Assembly (NCBI GenBank): GCA_001574975.1
Contig: KQ965741.1
Location: 310,001 to 374,000 of the forward strand
Origin: Gonapodya prolifera JEL478
Lineage: Eukaryota; Monoblepharomycota; Monoblepharidomycetes; Monoblepharidales; Gonapodyaceae
Direction: 5' to 3'
DNA length: 64,000 bases
The notes under the pieces were generated by a model. It saw only the letters and a program-made list of their open reading frames with translations, was not told the DNA's origin and ran no database searches. The translations under genes were made by a program, and so were the position numbers. This document shows, piece after piece, positions 49,764 to 61,400 of this stretch. The stretch's first letter is position 1. The number at the start of each line of letters is the position of its first letter.

Positions 49764-52382
49764 GGAGAGGAAGGTTCGTGAGGCGGCGAGAAGGAGAAGG
49801 CACTATGGTAGACGATGAAAAGAGTGTATCGTGTTGGTGAGAGGTAGGTGGAGAGGGCGCGTTCCAGATGAATCGTTTGTGAGCAATGCGCGATGATTTC
49901 ATTCCCACCGACCGATCCCCGATTCTTCATCAACGCCAGCCATTCGATACATATTTTGAGTTTCAGCGCGGTTGCGAGGAGAAAATTGTGTTCGGACTCG
50001 CTTCTGGTCGTCCGTTGCGTCTTGCTTTCGAGTCGAAGGGGATCGTCCCCGTCGTTGACGCTCCGAATGCGTGGTAATCGTTGGGTGACAGTCCAGGCTT
50101 TGAATACTTACGGCGATCCTTCAATTGCCTGGATTTGCTGGTCAGGCGAATGAAATGTGAGTGACGGAAGTGTGAATAACGTTGTGAATAACGTTGTGAA
50201 TAACGTTGTGAATAACATGTGAATCACAGCATGCTAGAATAACATGGAGACAGCTCATTTTCGAATGTGAAAGTCGACGCTACATCAAATTAAAGCTATT
50301 ACTCCCGCTATATTGCTGCTCATTCGCATGTCACCATCTTCGCGACACCACAGAATGAATCCCTCACACTACTCCGAGTAATAAGTTAACCGCTTGAGAA
50401 TCTCGTCATTCCGTAGCCTCGACTTTTCATTGGTTTGCATTTTTGGAATAAAAGGCATCGAGCAGGGTAATCCCCACTCTGTTTAAAAATATCGCCATCG
50501 AACAGTGGAGGCAAACGCCGAAGCGTTGGGGGGAAAGCAAACGCATCAACGACGACATCCACTCCCTCTCCCGTGTTCAACCGTCCGCCCTGACTATTCC
50601 ATCCGCGAGATTCTCAACCAGAGAGTTCAATGCCCGAACTGCGCAGTGGCGTGCGAATTCCCTGCACCCGGAGACGGGCAACGCAAGGCCCTCTCGAGCC
50701 CTGCGCGGCGCGCGCCCGTTCCAGAGGACTTACACCACAAAGGAGTCACTTAGAGTTCCTCCACACTGCCGACTGTCCCCCGAATGGGAGGCAAAACATC
50801 TCACACTCACTTGGGTTCCATTCGATGATCCTGCGGGGCAGTGTGAAGAGGGATATGTTTGGATGAGAGGGCGTGTGGGGAGTGATGGTTGGAAGGTGCG
50901 TGCGGAAGGGCAGGCCTTTTAAAGCAATGGTGCACAGGCCACGTGTGCGCAGTAAATTCCTGCGCTTGGCGCGTGCATAAAAAGAATAAGAATAATGGTG
51001 CGCAGTGTTCGTTCTGCTGGTGCGAATGATTCTTTGACCGAAAAAACGATTTTCGGTTTGAGAAGATCGTTCGAGTCCACAGGAAGACAAAAAACGAAAG
51101 TATTTTGCTCATTGATGGAAATAAAATGTATCGTAGTGTCACGCGTGAGACGTGCGGATGCCATTTGTGAATGAGGTTGATCTTGTCAGAAGTGGTTTCT
51201 CGAATATTCCACGTTCGAACACCCGACGCAAATCTGTCCTCCGAATCTCAAGAATTCCATCCCAAAACACGATGCAGATCCAAAAGATGTCCCAATCCTT
51301 GCTTGATTGGCGCTTCAATGAAAAGAGAGGGACAGAAGCTCGACCTCGACAGTGAGTCAAGAAACCAACTCCATTTCCAAAGCATCGCTCCGAAAAGGCA
51401 ACGTAGCGTCTCGCCAAAGAATCGCATTTCTTACGCCTAGACAGTCCAGCCTGGAGCAGATTGCCAACAAACTCCAATTAGAAAGGGCATCGGAGGTGCA
51501 TTCTGTCGTATGGAGCTCCCTTGGAACCATCAACTCGACAAGGCAACAGAGACTGTACTGCAAGACTCCGCTTCGCTCTTCTTCGGCTGGCTCTATGCCC
51601 GTGGGTCCTAGTTCGTCGATCGGTTCGACATGTCGCCCAGCACGGCACTCGAGCGCGTATCGTCGCCATCTCGTTCCGGTTTTCCTTTGAACAATGGTAG
51701 AAACGCCGGCACGAAAGGTGTTTGTCGTGAAAACGACGCTCCTGAAAGGAAAACTGCGCCATTGGCAGTATCTTTTGTGTGGTGCATGGACCTCCAGCCA
51801 GTGAGTGTCGTGATTCTTTGGGTGACTACGGCAGCGATTCCGGGGCACTTTCATTCATTCTGGGTTAGTTCTCCAACGAGGTGTGGTGCTTGTCGTCCTG
51901 AATTCTGCATACGGGGACTCATTGATCCTCTCGCAATCAACTCGATGCAAATTACCAAGCCTCAGCGGTAAGAACTCTCTTAGTGCCCACTGAAAGTCGC
52001 GTGCAGCTGAGCCATTGGAGTTTGAGTTCATTGTGGGGCTTTACCGAGTCACTCACCAGCACCCGGGACGACGGTAATCGTGAGCCTGGTTGTCGCTCTG
52101 CATCCAAGAGTTCCGTTGTAATTCATTGATAGGGCATAGAGGCTCGTTTGTATTCGTTCACATTGGTAAAAAGCACTCGACTCCTCCTCACGTCCATTAT
52201 CGCCCCGTTTTCTCATGCCTTGGCCTTCGTCCGGTCTCCCTCTCCCTACGCTTGCGGCTGCTTTCAAACTGATGCTCGGCAGCAGAGGAAGCGAATGGGG
52301 GAGGGGGTTGACGATGGTGAAGACGGATTCACAAAACGGAACTTGTGGCCACAGCAACAAAGAGAAAGTCGTACACACGAAA
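49764..52382. other. Gene-poor stretch upstream of SGD1
   Basis: About 2.6 kb. Frames at 50505-50753, 51352-51690, 51357-51854 (minus) and 51630-51971 overlap one another and show no known motif or convincing splice signals. The part at 50160-50230 is a 12-bp tandem repeat. The last few hundred bases should hold the SGD1 promoter. Confidence 0.35.
50169..50227. repeat. 12-bp tandem repeat (GTTGTGAATAAC)
   Basis: Three exact copies at 50181-50216, with a near copy on each side (TGTGAATAAC at 50171-50180 and ATGTGAATCAC at 50217-50227). A simple minisatellite in non-coding DNA. Confidence 0.9.
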
Positions 52383-55300
52383 ATGGGGCCGCTAAGCAGA
52401 GGAGGGCGCGGATCGTTTGCAGGGCGAGGTCGCTGGGGACGAGGCGCAGGACGAGGTGGAGGCGGAGGGGGCCGGGGTGGCGGAGGAAGGAGTGGAAGTG
52501 GAGATGGAGGTGGCGGGAAAAAGAGGTCGCTGACGACGGACATACCGAAGAAGCTCGACCTGGACAGCGCAGGTGAGTCGTTTTGAGTGCGGTGGGAATG
52601 GTTTTGAGAATGAATCTCTGATTCATTGTGTGCCGTACGCGCGCTCAAAACTTTCACGACCCACAACCCACAACCGCGCCCAACCCTAACCCCCTCAGAC
52701 GCCGTCCCGGACGACGGCAGGTTTGGGTTGCGGTTCAACAGGCGCATTCTGGATCGCAAGAGGCTGCGCAAGGAGGAGCGGAACCGGAAGAAGAGGGACA
52801 AGGATGCGAATTACAGAAACAGGCACAAGGTGGGTTGGAGTCCCAGCGGAGCGAGGACGGCGAGGTCTAAGTGTGAAACACTGACTGAGGGCACGAGCGG
52901 AAGGAGCGAGACATGAGCGCAGCGACCTCGAGGCCTAAGCGCTAAGCGACGACCGAGGAGTCCGCCGGAGGGCGAGTGCCCCGCGAAGCGCCGTAAGCAC
53001 ATTGAATTGAAACTGGGTGGATGGGCGGGAAAGAAGGAAGGGAGGCGTGGTTGGTGACGTGGAGGCGACGAGGGGGATCTTAATTGAAATGGCTGTCGAG
53101 ATGGAACCCAAAACGTAATATGTGACAACGTGGGCTCTCAAAGATCGCTCTACAGAAGGAACTGCCTTTATGTTCCACGGACAAGGATTCGATAAATCGA
53201 ACGCATGATGTGCGGAGGTAAACGACACTGGGACACGTCACGACGTTCGGAAGTGTCGTGTGGGATCATCAAACACTGACGAGAGGTTACGCGATCTTCG
53301 TTCGCTCATGGACCGGTGTCACGCCTTCCATCTCGAGGCAAATTTATTCCTCACATCATCCTTTTCTCCCATCAAGGCCCACCACCAGGCTGGCGCCGCC
53401 GCGACCTCCACACCATCCCCTGCGATCACCGACCGCACACCCCCCTCTCCAGCCACCTCCACCTCCCTCAAACGCAAATCTACGAGCTCGGACAGCGCTC
53501 CCTCCGCCAAAAAATCCCGGCTGGAACGCTCCCCGTCGCCAGACTCCCTCTCGCGCTTCGCCGAAACCAACCCGGCCCTGTACTCGCGCCTGCGGCGGTC
53601 CGGTCTGATCCCCGCGTCTTCTGCAGGGGATAAAGTCGCCGGGTTGGAGGAGGACGCGCGCAAGGAGCTGGAAAGAGTAGATAGGGAGATCAAGCGGTAT
53701 GAGAAGCTGCTCGGGATGGGTGGGAAGAAGGGAAAGAGGACGGACAAGGAGATGGAGAAGGACGGTATGGATGGTAAGTTGAGTTGTAGGAGCGCAGGTC
53801 CAGGGTTGATGTTGATTGCTAATGACGGTGCGTTGCGTTGTAGGTCTGCTGGCAGAGCTGGACGCACTGCAGGAAGACGAAGGCGGAGAAGAGGGCGATG
53901 GGCGGGCAACAAGGGGAGGAGTCGATGTTGGGGACGAGGATCAGGAGGTCAGCGAGGACGACGACGGTGGGAGCGACGTGGGGCTCAATGAGGGTGACGA
54001 AGAAGGCGAGAACGAGATGGACAGCGAGGAAGAATTAGATGAGGAAAACGACGAGGACGACGAGGAGGATGAAGAGGAGGACGGGGAAGAGGAAAGTTTC
54101 GGGTTGGAGGACGACGACGAAGATGGCAGCGAGCTTGCTGATGAGGAAGACGACGACGACGTCCCAGCCTCAGCGTCGGAGGATGACTCGGATCTCGAAG
54201 AGGGTTCAGAACAAGACGACGACGAAGAATCCCGCGTTGCGTCCGAGGGCCCAGCCGCCGACACGCCCTCGTCGAGCGGCAAGTATGTTCCTCCCCATCT
54301 CCGGAGAGGCGTCGCAGCGAACACTGTCGGGAGCGCACCTGCCGCACCTGTTAAGAAGGACAGGCCTGAGACCGAGGCCGACCCACGCCTGGCCAAGACG
54401 ATCCAAGGGTTGCTCAACAGGCTGTCCCCTGCGACGCTTGAGCATGTGTTCAGTGGTGTTGAGGAGTGCTACAGGACGTACCCGAGGGGCGGTAAGTTGT
54501 GGAGCCGGCTTTGAGGTGGGGGGCAACACGCGCAACTCACCATAACCTCCCCACCACACACGCACGGCCAGACGTCACGGCGACCATGTCCCGTCTCCTG
54601 ATCGCCTCCTCCATCTCTCGGGGCCACCTGCTCTCGTCGTACGTGCTCCCGTACGTCGCCCTCGCGTCGCTCTTGCACCGATGCGTCGGGGCGGACGTTG
54701 CCTCGCGCGTCGCGGAGGACGCCGTGGAAGAGACGCTCATGTGGTATGAGAAACCGGGGGGTGGCGGAGAGGGCAAAGAAGTGTCCAACTTGGTGACGGT
54801 GGTGGCGTGGATGTATGATTTTGGTGTGGGTGCGGTGCGGTGCGGTGGGCTTACTCGATGGTAGACATGCTCAATTCATTTGCTCCCTCAAACCCGTTCC
54901 CTATGGCTCTCTGTGCAGATCGTCTCCTCCGTTCTCATCTACGACTTTGTCAAGATGTTCATCAAGAGCCTCGCTGAGCTCGACGTGGAGCTGTTGCTCA
55001 GAGTGCTCAAAGGTACGTAAGATCACATTGATTTGCGTTTCTGTGAAGCTGTTCCAACGCAACGTATGTTTGCGACGGATAGTGGCTGGATTCCGACTTC
55101 GAGGAGACGATCCGGTAGCGCTCAAGGAGATTATCAATCTGTTGAACGAGGAAGTGAAGAAGAGGGAGCAGGGGGGCTTGAGGTTCGTGTAGTTGCCCTT
55201 TTGTTTGACCCACATCAAAGACTTTAATTCACCGTACATCCCCGCTAACCCTGCCGCTCCCGCGTCATTAGCACGCGCACGAAATTCTTGCTCGAATCAG

Positions 55301-56668
55301 TGACGGATCTCAAGAACAATCGGCGTCGAAACCGCAAGGAGGGGGAGGACGAGGCCGAGCAGCTCAAGAAGGCCGTGCAGAACGTGGCGAGGAAGCGGTT
55401 CGGTGGGTTCTATTCTTTCCTTGAATGCATTCTCGATGAGGAAAACTGACTGGGTTGTCTGGTGGACGATCGTAGCGTCCGGTGGAGAGCCGCTCAGGTT
55501 CGGTTTGGACGACCTCAAGAATGCCCCAACGAAAGGTGGGTTCACGCTTATGCTCACGTCTGCGTCTCGATGAGACGACTTTATTTCTGTCCTGTCCAGG
55601 CAAGTGGTGGCTGACGGGAGCTGCGTGGACCGGACACGACTCAGGGGAGACCGGAGTGAACGGGAACACTGCACCAGTAACGGACGTGGACGTGCTCGGC
55701 GGGACCTCCAGTCAGGCGCTCCTTGCTCTCGCGAGGAAGATGAGGATGAACACGGATGTGAGGAGGAGCGTGTTTGTGGTGCTGATGGGAAGCGAGGTGG
55801 GTTGGGTTGGTGGTAAAGGATAGAGACTGTTTGGTGAAAAGTGATCGCCGTTCGTGGCTTGCGAATAGGACTATGTGGATGCGTTCGAAAAGCTGATGAA
55901 GTTGAATTTGAAGAATAAGCAAGAGCGGGAGATTGTGAGGGTGTTGATTCACTGCTGTGCGATGGTACGTTGCTCCCTTGTTCCTGTTGCCTAATCCTAG
56001 CGGAGTGTATAACTCTCACTCTCTGCGTCACCAGGAAAGGCGATACAACCCCTACTACTCGCTCCTGTCGAACCGCCTGTGCGGGTACAGCGTGTCGTTC
56101 AAAGTGACGTACCAGTTCACACTCTGGGACGAGTTCAAGGAGCTCGCGGAGGTTTCCGACATCGACAAGGCCCTCAAGAGACGCATTGTAAATATTGCCA
56201 AGCTCTATGGATACCTGATTGCCGAGGGTGCGCTTGCGCTGATGGTGCTCAAGGTAAGAAAATGTTGAGGTGTGGTGTGCGTGCTCTTTCTTACCGGTCG
56301 TCCTTGATTATTAGACATACCCTATATCAGGCCCATCAGATGCATTGATTGCCTTTTTGCGTGTGCTTCTGACGACCATTCTTCTACACCTGCCCGCGAG
56401 CGAAAAGGACGCGCCCAAGTTCCTCAAGACTGTGTTCGAGAACACGGGGAAACACAAGAAGGCCGAGGTCGTTGCGGACCTGAAGACGCTCAAGGAGGGA
56501 CTTGCGATCTTTGTGCGCCAGTACATGACGCGGGAGCAGGACTCGGATGCTGTTGCGGTGCATCTTTCGGAACGGGACTTGGGCGTGTCGGATGAGAATC
56601 GGGAGGTGTTGAAGGAGAGAGTCAAAGCTGCGAGGAAGTTGTTGACGGAGGAGAGCATGGTGATTTAG
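52383..56668 (+). CDS. SGD1: Nucleolar MIF4G/MA3 protein SGD1 (NOM1)
   Basis: Nucleolar factor for 18S rRNA maturation; NOM1 in animals also binds the eIF4A-like helicase Fal1/DDX48. Exon 1 (52383-52572) is Gly/Arg-rich (RGG-like) and ends KRSLTTDIPKKLDLDSA. Exon 2 (52699-52829) is DGRFGLRFNRRILDRKRLRK EERNRKKRDKDA. Exon 3 (53377-53773) is a Lys/Ser-rich linker. A long Asp/Glu-rich stretch follows, then SGKYVPPHLRRG and the MIF4G domain from IQGLLNRLSPATLEHVFSGV to LVTVVAWMYDFGVV. Later come DDPVALKEIINLLNEEVKK, TKFLLESVTDLKNN, KWWLTGAAWTG, SQALLALARKMRMNTDVRR, AFEKLMKLNLKNKQEREI and the MA3 part RRYNPYYSLLSNRLCGYSVS. All align in order with human NOM1. Start chosen at 52383 (MGPLSRGGRG, aaaATGg context); an ATG at 52215 is in frame upstream. 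Intron 2 is unusually long (547 nt) and holds a GC-rich repeat. Confidence 0.92.
52855..52990 (+). repeat. GC-rich dispersed repeat inside SGD1 intron 2 (copy B)
   Basis: GC-rich block with GAGCGCAGCGAC, CGAGGCCTAAGCGCT and GACCGAGGAG, the same words and order as in the intron of the first gene (481-610, copy A), in the same orientation relative to transcription. It begins about 25 nt after the 5' splice site. The rest of the intron is ordinary sequence. Confidence 0.6.
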
Positions 56669-57769
56669 ATTGTACACAGCATTACCGTACAGGGCAAGCA
56701 CCCAGTCCCGGACTACTCTATATATCGGTCTTTGTCTTTCGATCTTCTGTCGTTCAACGTTTCGTTTCGTTGTCTCGTTGTGCGAACAGATGTGGCGAGT
56801 GCGAAGTATTTGGAATACGTGACATGTGTCTCAAAAATATTGCGTTTTGGTCAGCAACCCGAACGGCGAACTCCGCCGGTTCGTTCGTTAGTCCTACGTA
56901 GACGGCCCTCGTTAAACTTACTTGTAATTAGCTCAGCACAAGGACCGTGCTTCTCAGACGGAGGGACCGCAGATGCCTCGCCTGCTTGGGGAGCCTCCTG
57001 ATTCGCCCCTCCTTGTTCGGCCCATCTCCCTATAGCCCCACGGATGCAGAGTATTGCTTTGATGGGGCACCATCCTGCAACGACTGTCCTGCACTGGCGT
57101 ACATCGGGTTCCCCTGCTTCAGTCCCTTAAACGGAAGTTGTAGCCGGTGCGAGATAGGTGCTTCATTGGATCAAAGTGGGTGCTTGAGTGGGGTGCAAGA
57201 ACGAGGCTCAGGCGCGACATCGCCGACCAAGGCTGTCGAGCGAAGTGAGACGATCATCGGAGACGGGTACACGCCGCCAGGTGGGACGCGTGTGCACTGC
57301 GGCTTCAAACTCGCCCAAGCCGATATGCTTTGACAAGACGCGTGGGAAGTGTGGAACGTGCGACCCTCGCTCAGGTTAAGGTTTATGGTGACAGTTGGGT
57401 GAGCCTGGGCCCGGATGCATATACCATGAGAGTGTCAAATGATCATTCTTCCGTCAGGCAACAAAGTAGTGTGAGCTGTTTCTTTATTTGTCAGCGTTTG
57501 GCTTCGGGCTTATGATTGTATGCGTGATGCTGTATCAAATCTGATCAGTGTTCGGATTACAATTGCAAATTCATTTGGAATGCAACGTTCGTGCGAAATG
57601 GAGCGAATGTGGAGGGACGATCCTAAACACAGGGCAACGGGGGACGCCGTGGGAGGCCAAATTCCTACTGTCGTACATACGAACGTTTCAATAATATCAC
57701 GTTCCAAGTTCGGCAGCGTTCAAGTCTCGAAAATCTTGTTACAGGTCAACAATGTCACAAACGTAGAAA
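56669..57769. other. Intergenic region with a diverged GC-rich repeat (copy C near 57175-57265)
   Basis: About 1.1 kb between convergent genes. Around 57175-57265 it has GACCAAGGCTGT and CGAGCGAAGTGAGAC, close to words of the intronic repeats at 481-610 and 52855-52990. No conserved coding frame is visible; short frames such as 56947-57333 are Cys/Gly-rich by composition only. Confidence 0.35.
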
Positions 57770-60047
57770 CTACAAAAGTAAAAGCAATCCCAATCCACTA
57801 GAGCTGTATGTTCTTCCCCTTGTTCCGAAGAATGGACGTCGCGGCTTGCTTTGTCGCAACATCCCACGGATCCGACTCCCATTGCGCTTACGGAAGTCGA
57901 TCCGCACCATCGGGGCGCAGCAGCTGCTGCAGGAACCGGAGAAGGTCTTGCAAGCACAACAATTACTTTCATCACCATGTGACAAAACCTTGCTGTCTTA
58001 CTTTCGCTCACTTCCTCAGGATCGCGGAATGAGTCCCTCAATTCGCCAAGGCTCCGTTCGGCGCGGTGGCCTGATGGCAAGGTGAGATGGAGGGAAAAGA
58101 TTTACACCGAGCAAGCACACTGACCTTCGTGTCCTGGCTGGGCATTAAATAATGCCATACACAGGCGCGCACTTTTGCGCAATCCATTCCATGCACAACA
58201 CCAACAATCGCCCCAACTCCGTACAAATCCCCCTGTTCCAAAGTCTCCGCCTCAGGCATAAAGCTGTAAGGATGCATGGGACCGGTGTTGCTGGGGTACT
58301 TGAAAGTGACGAGCCCTGGCAAGCCCAAACCGATAAGTTTCGAAAGAAAACACCTTTAAGTACTGAAAGACACTGGTAGCAAAGGCAACAGATTCAAATA
58401 TCATAAGGAACATGTCATCTACCATCACATTGGCACCTGTAAGGTTGGCATGAGCGAGCGACTTTCGGTGCATTTTCTGCACGCACAGATCAGCTGCCCA
58501 CTCCACACAGTCGCCAAATCCGCTGATGCCGTCCTTGTAAGTGGTAGCAAAGCGTCACACAAAGGAACACCGTGGACTTTTCCATGATGATCACGTAAAA
58601 GGTTTCCGTGTTCGCTAATTCTGACGGCTGTCCTGGTAAGGTAGGATGGACGATCTTTTTGAAGTCCCTCTTCAATTTGGGCACTAACTCCACATCCCTG
58701 CACCGGTAGAGTACCAAGACCTCATGTGGAACGGGAGTTCCAAATATTTTGATCATGGTTGGTAAGCACCGTCCAACCGTTTCAAGTGCTCGAACACCTC
58801 GCCATACCACTCTGGAAGAGCATTTTCTGTCAAGCCAACACGTTTCGATTCGTGGAGGTATTTAAATGCTCTCTTGAAGGAGAGACAAAGACTTGAGTGG
58901 GCAACAGGATATAAGTTGGGGAATATCAACATTACCTCTTCCTCTTCCTCCTTGTATTTGACACCGCAAACTGTCCCAGACCGTCCAGAAGCAATCACGT
59001 TAAAGGCCGGTTCCGGTTGAAGAACCAGTCGATCGAGCAGGTGCTCCGGAACGATGGCGGTTAGATCGCGGGAAAGGATGGCGTCGCCAACATGATTGAG
59101 GTTCGGAATTTCGCCACCAAACACATCCAGGAGGTCCCCGGAAGCTAATGCCGGAAAAGTTCTTCTGAAGTTCCCGGAATCGACTTGCAACAACACAGCA
59201 TTTTGGATATCTCCTGTGATATGATGCAATGAAGGACCAGACCACTCACCTCCAAGTGCACTGAGCTTTTCTCGCACTCCCGCGTAAAAGGCGCCAGAAA
59301 AGTAGTTCGCTGATGTGGGAGGACCCGTAGTGTGTACATCTTGAGTATAAACATCTGAAGTATCCTCACGTTCTAGGTGAACAATGTCCGTCGCGTCCTT
59401 GATCTGTTGTCGAGAGATGCCGCCCAACCCTCCGCTTTCGCCCATTCGAGGTGGGTTTCAAAAATAACTCGATAGTTTTGCTTGGTGGGTGAGCAACGCT
59501 TTGAGCCGGAGTCGGTGGAGGCGAGAGCGGTCGTAGCAGATTCTCCATACTCGACAAGGTCATCTTCTTTTTCACTGGAAGCTGTGTGGGCCCTTGTGCT
59601 GCCCCGGCTTCCTTTGTGACATCACCTTGGCTGTCGGTGCCAGATTGACCTTCAACCGTTGCCGCAGCTTCTCCTTGATCCTCCGCTCCTTCTTCAGCCT
59701 GAGAGATCTCCTGCGCCGCTTCCAAAGCGGCCTTATCCGCCATGTACGCTTCAAGCTCCGAAGGCGGAGTTTGAACAAGCGCTTTTCCTTTGGCAGAGCC
59801 AAAAGGACCTTGTTCCTCGTCCATAACGAATTGGATGTTACTCTGATGCGAATGACCGGAATGACGTTACGAGAACAATCGCTTGTGGTCCAGGCACGGC
59901 TGTTTTCAGTCGGGACCAAAGCACAAGTTCACCCGAAGACAACCGTCCAGGATTTGAATGTATAGCCAGCAGACTACGCTCAATGCGATCGGACACGGCA
60001 ACCAATTTTGGATCCGACGGCGAAGTGATTACAGGATTGCCGCGCAT
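57770..60047 (-). CDS. Degenerate kinase-fold protein (probable pseudokinase)
   Basis: Start taken at MRGNPVITSPSDPKLVAVSD (60047). An acidic/Gln-rich linker follows (FVMDEEQGPFGSAKG, QEISQAEEGAED), then KKKMTLSSMENLLRPLSPPP. Next is an N-lobe-like region (AFNVIASGRSGTVCGVKYKE, FKRAFKYLHESKRVGL) and KIFGTPVPHEVLVLYR. The loop HRKSLAHANLTGANVMVDDM aligns to HRDLKPENIMV, with the catalytic Asp replaced by Asn. GLGLPGLVTF stands where DFG should be, then LEQGDLYGVGAIVGVVHGM and a C-terminal LLRFLQQLLRPDGADRLP, ending near 57770. The fold is inferred from these motifs. Frame is kept across 59843-59870 and about 59412-59436 only if 28- and 25-nt GT...AG segments are removed. It is also disturbed near 58757. 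So it may be a pseudogene rather than a working gene. The family is not recognised. Confidence 0.5.
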
Positions 60048-60317
60048 TTGCAAAGCTGGTGGTATCCGTGGACAAGAGCTGCTGTTGTAACGTCGCACGA
60101 AGAGGACCGGTGAGAAGAATAATTGCGATCCTCCATAAAATTAAGCACGCTAACAATTTGGCCGACGGAGGCCCGACGGCTTGCTCCATGCCATACCGGA
60201 CGTATTCTCATGGATGGGACCTCAAAGAACAATGGAGCGGGTGGAACCCAGCCCACCGAGGCAAAATCTCCCAATAAACATTTTGTTGGGGTCTGCCTTT
60301 TGGGTATGACTCTTTTG

Positions 60318-60675
60318 GCACTGGGCAACCCCTCCTCCCCATGTCGCGCTCATCCTTTATCGACACAGGAGTACGCTCCTCCCCTTCATTCCCTGTTGCA
60401 GCACGTATGTTTATCGGCATAGGAGCCCAGCTTCTCCCCCTTGTTCCCCTTTGCAGCACTTATCACTTATCGGCACAGGAGAATGCCCCTCCCCTCCTTC
60501 TCCTTACGCCATCGTTCTGCGACATAGAAGCTCAGCTCCTCCACCTTCGTCCCCCTTGTAGCATCGTTTTTCGGCATAGGAGCTCGTTCCTCTCCTTTCT
60601 TCCTTGTTGCAGCATGGACGTTTATCGGAACGGTAGTACGCTCCTCCCCTTTCTTCCCCCTAGCAGCATCCGATG
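60318..60675. repeat. Hairpin tandem-repeat array 1 (about 6 diverged units)
   Basis: Units begin near 60367, 60421, 60477, 60526, 60578 and 60632, with one weaker unit at about 60319. Spacing is 49-56 bp. Each has a GGAGC...GCTCC-type inverted repeat preceded by TATCGGCATA, then a C/T-rich run and TTGCAGC. It is the same family and orientation as array 2 but more diverged (hairpin arms such as AGGAGTACGCTCCT). It lies just upstream of the kinase-like gene. Confidence 0.85.
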
Positions 60676-61400
60676 GTTTACATTTGGTTTTGGTGAGTGT
60701 GAAGGCACCTTTCTGACCAGAGAAAGTGGTCTCATGGAGAGTTTGAAGCACCCGAAACAGATTCGTAGGAAATACCGGACACTTCCTTTTCAATCCTCCC
60801 GCGTTTGAGTGAGTAGTCTTGATTGACTAATAAAACGTCAGCAGCATGTTGATGATCATTTTATTTAGAGCGTTGGAATTTGTGCGGACTACATTGAGGA
60901 GCTCAGCGATTATTGTACGCCCAGCGTTTTAGATTTATTATGGTTACTAATACACGTGCATGGATATCACGTTCGTTCCATCCATAAGCTAGGTAGCAAG
61001 CAGGGAAGATCGACGTGCGGGGTCGTCGGGGTCAGCAGCTCCATTCACACGAACTGCCGAAGCAAACGACGGTGCTCGGAGACCTCCAAGACGACCTGAA
61101 GGCAGAGTTTCCGATTATCCCCAACGCATGTTTGCAGACTTTGTTTGGGCAAGCAGGGCTTAGTCAGACTTAGAGTTGCCGAGGCACTTTTCGGCGAAAC
61201 ACTTGAGGTCCACATAGCCACTCCAATTTCCACTGCTCAACCCGAATCACACACCCAGAACTCCCACTGTAAGTGCTCTTATCTTGCTGTAGCTTCTCTG
61301 TGCCGTTGGGATCTTTCTGGTGTATTCGGGATGAGCACGTTTCTTCTCCCTCCCTGTATGATATTCTCTTGCATGTCGCCTCAGTTGGACGTTGCCAAAG
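60676..61400. other. Intergenic region upstream of the secreted-protein gene
   Basis: About 720 bp between array 1 and the surface-protein start. AT-rich at 60810-60960. No conserved frame. It should hold the promoter of the plus-strand secreted gene. Confidence 0.4.

Noticed and set aside
49135-49818. Plus-strand 227- and 260-codon frames over the coiled-coil gene
   Set aside because: They are shadows of the minus-strand gene: GC-rich DNA leaves the antisense frames open. The minus strand has the coiled-coil pattern and a proper intron.
51357-51854. 165-codon minus-strand frame
   Set aside because: No known motif, overlaps equally long frames on the plus strand, composition typical of random frames.
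53940-54250. GA-rich microsatellite
   Set aside because: It is the coding sequence of the acidic linker of SGD1, a family feature, not an independent repeat.
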